Under the pieces are notes generated by a model. That model saw only the letters and a list, made by a program, of their open reading frames with translations, was not told the DNA's origin and ran no database searches. A program made the translations under genes and the position numbers. Of a stretch of 17,458 bases of DNA, positions 9,722 to 16,533 are shown piece by piece. Location: NCBI GenBank assembly GCA_015501595.1, contig JADNRX010000948.1, forward strand, positions 1-17,458, read 5' to 3'. This DNA is from Hymenopellis radicata (taxonomy: Eukaryota; Basidiomycota; Agaricomycetes; Agaricales; Physalacriaceae). How positions within the stretch are numbered: the stretch's first letter is position 1; every line of letters begins with the position of its first letter.

Positions 9722-10223
9722 ATACCCTGGCTTGACAGCATAAACCTAGATGACTGCAAGAATGTTACCGAAGTGTATGTATTTCCTCAACTTTTTTTAT
9801 CTGGTCTTACTATTGTATAGTCTTCACTGCGAAGTAAGCGCATTCACAAAATGGATGTCTCCTATGCTATGCAAGAGGAGGACGAAATCCGCGGCCTCAT
9901 CGTGGAGCAGATCTGACGCGCCGTCACCTCCGCGGTCAAAGACGCCCGTATTGAACCCTTTGGCGGCTACGCTACAAAAATATATCTCCCCTCTAGTGAC
10001 ATCGACCTTGTCATCCTTTCTGAGTCTATGCGGTACAATGACCGCGTTAACGTCCTCCATTCACTGGTCAGCACGCTTAAACGTGCCCTCATTACCAACC
10101 GTGTCAGCATCATTGCCAAGGCCAAGGTGCCCATGGTCAAATTCATGAGCACGCACGGACCCTTCAATGTTGATATCAGCATAAACCAGCCTAACAGCTT
10201 GGTTAGTATAAATATCATCAATG
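9722..10223 (+). pseudogene. TRF4: Trf4/Cid14-like noncanonical poly(A) polymerase fragment
   Basis: Trf4/PAPD5-type enzymes add short poly(A) tails to aberrant nuclear RNAs as part of the TRAMP complex. Exon 9722-9774 (PWLDSINLDDCKNVTE) joins in phase 2 to an exon from 9821 (LHCEVSAFTKWMSP) across a 46-nt intron, 9775-9820 (GTATGT...TATAG). A frameshift at about 9868-9876 leads to EEDEIRGLIVEQI, then an in-frame TGA (9914-9916), RAVTSAVKDARIEPFGGYAT, KIYLPSSDIDLVILSESM, NVLHSLVSTLKRA, IIAKAKVPMVKF and FNVDISINQ. The metal-binding DID and the later VDIS aspartate remain. The catalytic Gly-Ser of the nucleotidyltransferase motif is Gly-Gly, which should damage activity. Homology stops near INGS at 10223, before the rest of the palm and the PAP-associated domain. 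This is a fragment, not a gene. Family identity is strong from ordered motifs. Confidence 0.88.
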
Positions 10224-10318
10224 GTTCTGCTCGAGATGACCATGTAAGGCAGTGGCAGCTCACAACACACCAAACCCTCTCCACCGGCGCGCGACACAGA
10301 AAAGTTTCATAGCTTAAC
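10224..10318. other. Junction sequence after Trf4 fragment
   Basis: The plus frame continues open to a stop at 10312, but the translation no longer resembles the Trf4 family. It is the transition to an unrelated piece. Confidence 0.3.
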
Positions 10319-10579
10319 GTCGACAAAACTGGATCAGAATTTAGGCGCCTCAGCAAGTTCGGTATCCTCGATCCCGACATCGCCGCTCGCAAGCGCGCGG
10401 GGGAAGAGGAGGTCGCCCTTTCTGCTTGCGAAGGAGACAGCATTAATGTCAAGGTGTACATCCTTGTTCAGTGATGGCACCATTATCTCGATGAACTCGA
10501 AACCCGATATCAACATCTAGACGATGACCACCGCTTCAACGTTCCCCGTGCGCGCTTGAGGCGCTATTCGAGAACTTAA
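10319..10579 (+). pseudogene. Decayed coding fragment, unknown protein
   Basis: The frame from 10319 reads as coherent charged protein: SEFRRLSKFGILDPDIAARK, AGEEEVALSACEGDSINVKV, YILVQ, TGA (10472-10474), WHHYLDELETRYQHLDDDH, RFNVPRARLRR, and a stop at 10577-10579. The regular charge pattern and the continuation of sense on both sides of one stop argue that it was once coding. I do not recognise the family and cannot say whether it belonged to the same gene as the Trf4 fragment. Confidence 0.45.
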
Positions 10580-10667
10580 TTTAGCCAGATCGCGCCGTCA
10601 GACTAGCATGGATGGTAGTGCTGCCCGGCGAGATAACAATTCCCCCGACATGTCATCATAGTGTGTA
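10580..10667. other. Short spacer
   Basis: Nothing recognisable. Confidence 0.3.
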
Positions 10668-11186
10668 CGCATGTTCTGTGCATCTCAGTCATTTGAACTA
10701 TTTATAGACCCTCATACCATTTCACTGCCTCAAGTGTGCGCTCATTTTGCGGCGATCGTTCACTTTCGCAACATCACAGCAGCATAGAAGCCGCGTTAGA
10801 GAGCACATTAGCATTTGGCCCAAGTACTGCTCCGCATTCCCCTCAATTATCAGCTACTCCCATGCTCAGCGATACTATACGCAGCCCAAGCGAGTTGCGA
10901 GGATGTCGTAAAGGTGCTAGCTTCAGTCCCTCTCCAGTCTCTAACGTTCTCTTTGATGCCGCCATGTCTCCTCGAATTGGTTTCCGATCGAAAGAACGAG
11001 AGACATCCGCGGAAGACACTTTTGCTCGAGGCAGGAGTCTTGTGAAGGGGGCTGGAAATGCGAGTGGAGATAGCCCAACTCCAAGCCTCATACGCCCAAT
11101 GGGCTTCAAGGACCGGATATCGCAGATGCTCGGTGATACTTATGTGGAAGTCGGAAGGAAGCATTTTTGGTACGTGATTTGTCAAT
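10668..11186 (+). pseudogene. Decayed coding fragment, helical protein of unknown family
   Basis: In the frame of ATG 10668 the reading is FELFIDPHTISLPQVCAHFA, AIVHFRNITAA, then three TAG codons (10785, 10797, 10809), VLLRIPLNYQLLPCSAILYA, ASCEDVVKVLASVPLQSL, LMPPCLLELVSDRKN, LLLEAGVL, TGA (11043), and VEIAQLQASYAQW. Between the three stops a second frame reads IEAALESTLAFGP, which fills the gap, as expected from a pair of compensating indels. The alternating hydrophobic pattern suggests an alpha-helical protein. The 150-codon ORF in the other plus frame (10736-11188) and the 180-codon minus ORF (10850-11392) overlap it and are probably shadows. I do not recognise the family. Confidence 0.4.
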
Positions 11187-11354
11187 GATTGATTTCGATG
11201 ATTGGTGTGCGCGAACAAGTGTCTATAAGCATAAACGTTAACGTCGCGAACTGGAATTCCGACCATTGCAAGCCGTATCAAAGCGAACCATCTCTCCTGC
11301 TGGTCATACTTGCGGCCCTCTAGCTGCGATACCACATTAAATGCCTCAGTCTCC
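11187..11354. other. 3' flank between convergent remnants
   Basis: This short interval lies between the plus-strand unknown fragment and the 3' end of the minus-strand FUR1 pseudogene. No further feature is seen. Confidence 0.3.
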
Positions 11355-12352
11355 TTACTCGCAATACCTAGAAAACTGTGAGTAAAATTCAATCACAAAA
11401 AATGTCCTCACCTCCGCTCTTCAAAGTCACCAAGTCCAGGAATAATGTATGCCTTCTCATTGAGGCCCTGGTCAATCTATCCCGTTATCACCTTGAGCTG
11501 AGGATATTTCGACAAGAACGTCTTCAGACCCTCTAGAGACGCGATCTACAAGGACCCGTTAGTCAGTATGTACGAAAGCAATGATGAACGCACGAGGTTG
11601 ATGAAGATGATCCGTTCTTCGGGGACGCCATGATCCATAAGGACCTCCACCACTTTCATTGCGGAGTCACCAGTCGCAAGCATGGGATCAAGGAGGAGCA
11701 CATAGCGGTTGGCTATGTCTTGAGGAAACTGCAAGTGATGAGTGGAGAAGGAGGGCGGTTTCCTACTTTGGAAGAGAACAATTTTAGAAGTGTAGTTTCT
11801 TCGTCCTAGAAACCTGTCAGCGGATGCCCCAGAAGGTAGACAGACGGATTACACACCCTCTGTATGAGGATTTTTCCAATCCGAACACTTCTGCAGACCT
11901 CCCGCAGACCAGCCTCCATCGCCTGCAGCAATAATGTCTCAGCTTGATTATGCCTGCCCTCCATCGAGAAATGAAATGCACCTCGCCAGCGCGCAAATTG
12001 ACACACCGCATATCTTACCCTCAAAGCCTACACCATCATACGTAGCTCCCTGTCAATGGGGGCAAATCAGAAATGCACAACACGCGACCAGCCGCACATG
12101 CACAGTGGGAGTCTGAACAGTGCATTTTATGATCGGGAGGTGGTTAAGACCCTATTCAACGAGGAGCCTGATAATGCGGTCCGAGTAGAATAGGAAATCA
12201 CCCCTAGAGGTATCCTTGTCGCGGATGATCGTGAAGAGCGCCTCGAGCTGGGCGGTCTGGGGAAGCGTGAAAACGGGCGGCAGCGGATTCATATGTGCGC
12301 TGTTGGCATTGACCTGCATCGATGGCTGCGGCGGGGCTACTGGGGTCGTCAT
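11355..12352 (-). pseudogene. FUR1: Uracil phosphoribosyltransferase (FUR1-like) pseudogene, seven exons
   Basis: UPRT makes UMP from uracil and PRPP in pyrimidine salvage, in the cytosol. Read on the minus strand from ATG at 12352, the exons are 12352-12104, 12049-11982, 11922-11857, 11805-11767, 11728-11594, 11545-11412 and 11367-11355, with GT-AG introns of 38-59 nt. Family blocks in order are LPQTAQLEALFTIIRDKDTS, RGDFLFYSDRIIRLLVE, GLNHLP, GATYDGVGFEGKICGVSI, RAGE/AMEAGLRE, CRSVRIGKILIQR, DEET, LLLDPMLATGDSA, DHGVPEERIIFIN, EGLKTFLSKYPQLKVITG, IDQGLNEKAYIIPGLGDF and the end YCE-stop. Exon lengths sum in phase to about 234 residues, a normal family length, if one lost base is allowed. Defects are TAG for Glu at 12152-12154, a 1-nt deletion at about 11994-11997 (before RAGE), TAG where the family has Trp at 11477-11479, and Gly to Asp in the PRPP loop (LATGG to LATGD). 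Complete introns exclude a processed retrocopy. It should be non-functional, so a second intact FUR1 would be expected elsewhere. Confidence 0.94.
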
Positions 12353-12545
12353 TGTTGTTGAGATGGTATAAGGGACTAAAGATGCGAAGACTCGCTCCGC
12401 ACGTTCGCACGATGGCTTACGCAGTGCGGATCCTCATCGAATTTGTTACCTCGCAAAGTCGGACGAGCACCCAAGGAGGGCCGGTGCCCAGCTAAACCAA
12501 AAAAAGTATCCAAGATTATTACTGCCTCGCTTCTAAGGGCTTACG
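12353..12545. other. Upstream region of FUR1 pseudogene
   Basis: On the minus strand the pseudogene ATG is preceded by a CAACAACA leader-like sequence. No TATA box or other element could be identified with confidence. Confidence 0.3.
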
Positions 12546-12742
12546 CGCCGCGAGTCATCCTTGAGATGGCGCCTTCGCGAATATGAGCAACAAAAGCCCA
12601 CAGATAGCGTCGGCGGGAAGAGTTTAGTTCATTTTTCAGAATTTCTATTTTGGGCTTGCTGAATCCGGACCGACACGCCGCGAGTCACGATCATCACGCC
12701 GCGCTGACATGTCACTATCACGCCGCGCTGACATGTCACTAT
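12546..12742. repeat. 24-bp tandem pair with palindrome TGACATGTCA in divergent intergenic region
   Basis: Two exact 24-bp units lie at 12695-12718 and 12719-12742, followed by the start of a third. Each contains the perfect 10-bp palindrome TGACATGTCA (12705-12714 and 12729-12738). Related half-units with CGCCGCGAGTCA lie at 12546-12557 and 12676-12687. The array sits between the minus-strand FUR1 pseudogene and the plus-strand zinc-ribbon gene, so it could be regulatory. Nothing in the sequence proves binding. Confidence 0.65.
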
Positions 12743-13111
12743 CACGCTTCCTTTCTAAATACTACAACCATCGTGCTGCTAAACCACCGACACTGCCGCT
12801 GCTGCTGGATGCTGCTGCACTGCAGTGTTATCTCTTGAGGTACCCGGGAGGTCTCAACTCTCAAGGTGAGTAGCGGTGGTGCTCTGCCCGTGACCGTCAA
12901 CATGTTTACATGCTCTTCAGCAGCCCGAGGTAATGTACAGCCACATGCGAGGCTTCAAACTTCACATTCTCGTGACCAACCTCAGCTAATTGTTTTTGCA
13001 CAGCCACACTTTGGACTGTTTCAGCCTCGTCTTATTGTCTTCGATGCTTGGGCCGTAGTCAAAGGTCATCACATTTTGGATTGACCAGTCCTTGGACCTT
13101 CTCCTGTTCAC
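12743..13111. other. Intergenic region upstream of zinc-ribbon gene
   Basis: It contains CTG/CCG-type short runs (ctgccgctgctgctggatgctgctgc near 12790, written here only as a composition note) and a GTGAGT site at 12866. Small ORFs here have no recognisable domain. Confidence 0.3.
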
Positions 13112-13118
13112 TATAAAA
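13112..13118 (+). promoter_or_regulatory. TATA box of zinc-ribbon gene
   Basis: TATAAAA lies 75 bp before the ATG at 13193 and is followed by a pyrimidine-rich tract (about 13150-13188), the usual arrangement of a fungal core promoter and start region. This supports ATG 13193 as the translation start. Confidence 0.55.
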
Positions 13119-13192
13119 CAGTGTGAAAATACCGTAGAAATATAACCATTCCTTCTTCTTGTCTCTTCCGTCAATGTTGCCCGCTTTCTCTA

Positions 13193-13812
13193 ATGGCTGA
13201 CTCTAACCCATTCACATGCAACTCTTGTGCCGGCACTTTTCCCAAAAAAGAGAAGCCTGGTGACTGCGGCAAGTATACTGTCCTTGATCGCCATCAGACA
13301 AAACACAGTGATCAATCTAACGAATATCGAGAGACATTCAGTAAACCTCAATGCCAAGGCTGTGGATCGCTGGTTAAGCATCTCATTGATGGTGTTTGTC
13401 CTCGATGCGCAGATGGTGAGTGCATTGCTTATTCAGCCTGACTTTCGTCCTCACTGCCACAATAGTAATACTAACACCTGCTGGAGACGAAGCTAGAGCC
13501 AAAGGGTTTGCTCAAGGCATGAATGCAGCACAGGAACATAGAAAGCGACTCGATCAAGTTGAGATAGTTCCTGTAGGCGGAAACATTCCAGCAATCCTTG
13601 CGACAGCCCAGCAACTTCGTGGACCGCACCCATCAGCACCGCCGCCAACCCATGCAACGGGTATCTACAGATCCCCGCCTCCACCTCCGCTAGCTACTGT
13701 TCAACTTACTACATCTGCTCTGCAAGCTAGACGAGATGGAGGCCTATACCAGGTTACAGTCACGCCGCAGTTCATGTTCAAGAAAGCATCAGGAAAGGCC
13801 TATATGCCTTAA
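13193..13812 (+). CDS. Zinc-ribbon-like protein, two exons, 3' end in repeat
   Basis: Exon 13193-13415 and exon 13466-13812 join across a 50-nt intron (GTGAGT...AATAG) to give about 189 residues. An alternative acceptor at 13486, after a TACTAAC branch-like site, also keeps frame. The N-terminus has paired cysteines: C9-x2-C12, C25 with Tyr at 28 where a Cys would be expected, then CxxC in CQGCGS and CxxC in CPRC. This resembles the double zinc-ribbon modules seen at the N-terminus of some Agaricomycete proteins, including proteins that continue into kinase domains, though I am not certain of the family. The rest is Ala/Gln-rich, then Pro/Ser-rich, ending with LYQVTVTPQFMFKKASGK. The last residues and stop lie inside repeat copy 2 (from 13787), so the original C-terminus was probably replaced by an insertion. 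The TATA box and open frame suggest it might be expressed, while the lost Cys and the truncation argue against full function. Confidence 0.55.
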
Positions 13813-14060
13813 GGCATCTTAAGATTCATGTCACTCGAACATCAAACTTTAAGCTCTAAAAAGCTCCTAAAGCTCCAAAGAGCTCCAAAGGCATCTTAAA
13901 GCTGGTGTACCATAGCCATGAAACTTAACACAGCAAAAGGCGGCAAAAAGATGCCTAAAGGTGACTTAAGGTGTGCGCTTCAAAGACATCTATCCTAAAA
14001 CAACTTAAGACATGAGGCATTGTCACAATTAACTTAAGACATCAAAGGACGTCTCAATGT
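13787..14060 (-). repeat. TTAAG-rich dispersed repeat, copy 2 (inverted)
   Basis: The reverse complement aligns with 1992-2254. It shares the catcaggaaaggcc / gccttaaggc end, the aaaggcggcaaaa block and the cttaagacatcaaagg block. Differences are mostly substitutions and short indels, so the copies are old or fast-evolving. The left end truncates the zinc-ribbon gene. Confidence 0.85.
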
Positions 14061-14676
14061 GTCTTTTGATCATTTCCCATAGTACTTAACCAGACACGAA
14101 ATCTGCCCATTAGCCCAAGTGTACCCATTCACATTCCCTGCAAGAAACAGAACAATCTAGGTACATCTTGCTATAGGTATAGACAGGTATAATTGCATTA
14201 CCTCTAGATGATGTCTGTGGAACGGAAGAAGTGAGGAACTCAATGACCTGGCATTTTCAACCAATACGGGAAGACGATGATCTTCATGCAGGCCGATAGC
14301 AACGGCGCCGGGTTTTGTGCACAACTGTCCATTTTCCCGCCAGCTGAACACACACACACATACCCGACCCGACCGCCGACTTGGTGCCCGACTTGTCGCC
14401 GCAGTCAAGCTTTTCCACTGATGGCATGCGAGAAAGTGAGGTGTGTGAAGGGGCTGCAGATATCTTGTCAGTATGAGCAAAGTAGAGAGCAGAATAACAC
14501 TAACTAACCGTGTCGATGGGCAAAATGAGTCCCAATCATTCGAATAGTATCTCAAAGCAAGGGGATATTCCTGGCCCAGGCTGAGAGTCAGTGCTTGATG
14601 GCTGGGGATGGAAGCAGCACGAGAGCGAAGGTATACGGCGTGATAGAATTGGGTGATGTCTTGACGTCGAGTCTGG
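14061..14676. other. Unassigned; possible minus-strand coding remnant
   Basis: A minus-strand ORF at 14157-14555 includes a protein-like part (FSWRENGQLCTKPGAVAIGL, then HEDHRLPVLVENARSLSSSL) followed by a possible intron donor (GTAATG at 14201) and acceptor (CTTGCAG at 14138). The phases do not join cleanly. A CA microsatellite lies at about 14350. The family is unknown and the evidence weak. Confidence 0.25.
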
Positions 14677-15125
14677 GTGGCGGATCAGTACTCATACAAG
14701 CATGGAATGGGCAAAAGAACTTACCGAGCACTAACAGCGGCCTGTGTGTTCAGTGCTAAAAGCGTACAGCTGAGGAAGTACATCGAGATGGATGACACCC
14801 TCTCGGGCACGGACACGTGTACTCTCGCCGAGCTGTCTGGCACGTCCCGCGGAGCGTCAAGGCTAAGCCCTGACCCCGATGTGTATCGAATGACAGTGGC
14901 GGTAAGGAAGTTGTGAGTATTATGCTACCAAAGGCGAAGCCAAAGACCGGAAGATCCACAATGTCCCAACTCATTAAATACGCGGGCTCGGATAGTGATG
15001 TTTCGATGCCGCTACCACGTGAGGTTGAACAGAAGAATCAGGACGCTCTGGATGTGGGTGGTGACATCGAGCTCGATAACGAGCATGAGCCGAATGAGGG
15101 TAACGGCGACACTGAACAGGCTTAA
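14677..15125 (+). other. Adjacent ORFs, acidic C-terminus, unknown
   Basis: A frame open at 14677-14916 ends in DPDVYRMTVAVRKL, followed at once by a GTGAGT (14913). A second frame, 14913-15125, ends with an acidic tail (DALDVGGDIELDNEHEPNE) and a TAA. The pair could be two exons or a frameshifted gene, but no acceptor site is compelling and no domain is recognised. AT-rich sequence with possible 3' UTR character follows to 15236. Confidence 0.3.
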
Positions 15126-15245
15126 GAGGATGATGACTGAGAACGAAATTTTAATTACGACCAATACTTATCTATGTAAGGAAATCTGTTATTAAAATGT
15201 TTCTGTCTTGTACTGTGATAATATACCTGTTGCGCGAAGACGTAC

Positions 15246-15476
15246 TTTACCTCTTGTCCTTCCTGATCTGGCAATACACATCCTGTTCTTCTCTATAAGC
15301 AGCGCCTTCAGGGCTTTCTCTCGGCGCTCGAAGGCCTGAATCTCCTCCGCGAGCTGCTTCTCTGCCTTCCGTTTGACGTCAACTTAACTTTCGTAATGCT
15401 CCTTGATAACGGTTTCCTGAGCTAGCGCCAGTTCGGTCTGCAAGCGGCGCTTCTCGATTTGGGACCACCTTTCGAG
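15246..15476 (-). pseudogene. Coiled-coil protein fragment with in-frame stop
   Basis: Read on the minus strand from 15476: LERWSQIEKRRLQTELALAQ, ETVIKEHYES, a TAA (15384-15386), then VDVKRKAEKQLAEEIQAFER, REKALKALLIEKNRM. Heptad-like Leu/Ala/Ile spacing and alternating Glu/Lys/Arg indicate a long coiled coil. A GTAAAG near 15246 could be a splice donor. It starts and ends abruptly and lies close to repeat copy 3. The family is not identifiable from a coiled coil alone. Confidence 0.5.
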
Positions 15477-15662
15477 AGTCCTGGAGCATCAAAACGAGCC
15501 CAGGACGAAGTGATTTGGAGGATTGGAAAAAAGCACAGGTTGACGGCAGTAGTCTGTCGAAATCTGCCCAAATTTTGCCTGCCGTCTTATAGGTCACTGG
15601 TCACCGGTCACTACTACTACCATCATCAACCAGCTCGGTCTCGACGGCCAGACACCAGATGT

Positions 15663-15768
15663 GAGGCATCATTACAATCAACTTAAGACGTCAAAAGATG
15701 TCTTAATGCAACTTAATACACACAGCTCAAAAACATATATCCTCACACAGCTTAAGCTAACTCTTAAG
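15663..15768 (-). repeat. TTAAG-rich dispersed repeat, copy 3 (partial, inverted)
   Basis: The reverse complement matches 1944-2040: gcattaagacatctttt, the gacgtcttaagttgatt block and the gatgcctcac block, preceded by cttaagctgtgtgagga. It overlaps copy 2 only in the region equivalent to 1992-2040 and stops where copy 1 continues, so it is a truncated copy in the same orientation as copy 2. Confidence 0.8.
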
Positions 15769-15949
15769 CTCTGAAGATTTGAACATATAAATATAAAATC
15801 TATAACTATATATATTGCTTGTAGGTAAAATAAACTCTTACAGCAATGTTCACGGCGAGTGCATGTCGAACTGGAGCCGGAAGTAAGGAGGAGAGGAAAG
15901 GCCAGCACAAACTCTGTCATCACTTTGCAGGGGGCAAATAAAAGCAACT

Positions 15950-16310
15950 GCTAAATAGATAGCTAAATATATAGATAAATCTATAATTTATCAAATAAAT
16001 TACATTCTAATAAATTATATATTTTTCCTTTGCTAAATTAAGTGCATCAAACTTGTATTTCCTACTTGAACATAATGATATTTACATTCATCAAAATTTT
16101 ACACCAAAATATATTTTTTGTATATTTTAAATACAAATTTTCGAAAATATAAAAACTCTAAACTGTAAGTAGCCAAAAATCTAGTTAATTTTTAGATTTA
16201 GACTTAAATTTTGTATATTGTAATAATTCCCTTTATGATCTGATAAAGAGATAACTAAATTTTGTCTTTGACCTCAGTTAAATAAAAAATTTAGCGCTAG
16301 AAAAAAATAA
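15950..16310. other. Very AT-rich block
   Basis: About four fifths A+T by eye, with no ORF of interest, abrupt compared with the GC-rich flanks. It contains runs such as aaatatatttttt and taaatttt. It separates the repeat-copy region from the satellite region. The composition suggests a relic sequence or a heterochromatic or scaffold-type segment. Confidence 0.6.
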
Positions 16311-16314
16311 ATGG

Positions 16315-16479
16315 GCGCTCAGAGGGTGCTCAGAGGGTGCTCAGAGGATGCTCAGAAGGTGCTCAGAGAGCACTTAGAAGGTGCTCAGAGGGCACTTAGA
16401 GGGTGCTCAGAGGGTACTCAGAGGACACTTAAAGGGTACTCAAGGGACACTCAGAGAGCATACTGAGGGCACTGTGAGG
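16315..16479 (+). repeat. 11-bp minisatellite, about 15 units
   Basis: Fifteen consecutive 11-bp units fit from 16315 to 16479 without indels. The commonest unit is gtgctcagagg, with variants such as gcacttagagg, gtactcagagg and acactcagaga. Divergence increases toward the right. The small ORF through it (16381-16566) is just the translated repeat (GHLEGAQRVL-type period) and not a gene. Confidence 0.9.
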
Positions 16480-16533
16480 GCCTGGGTAAGTCAAGTCGCG
16501 CTGATGACATATATGCTGCCTATATCACGCTCC

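Noticed and set aside
10850..11392. 180-codon ORF on the minus strand
   Set aside because: It overlaps the last FUR1 exons out of frame and the plus-strand decayed fragment. No recognisable motif.
9600..12900. Complete Helitron carrying the gene fragments
   Set aside because: No Rep/helicase motifs and no convincing terminal hairpin with CTRR were seen, so this remains only a hypothesis.
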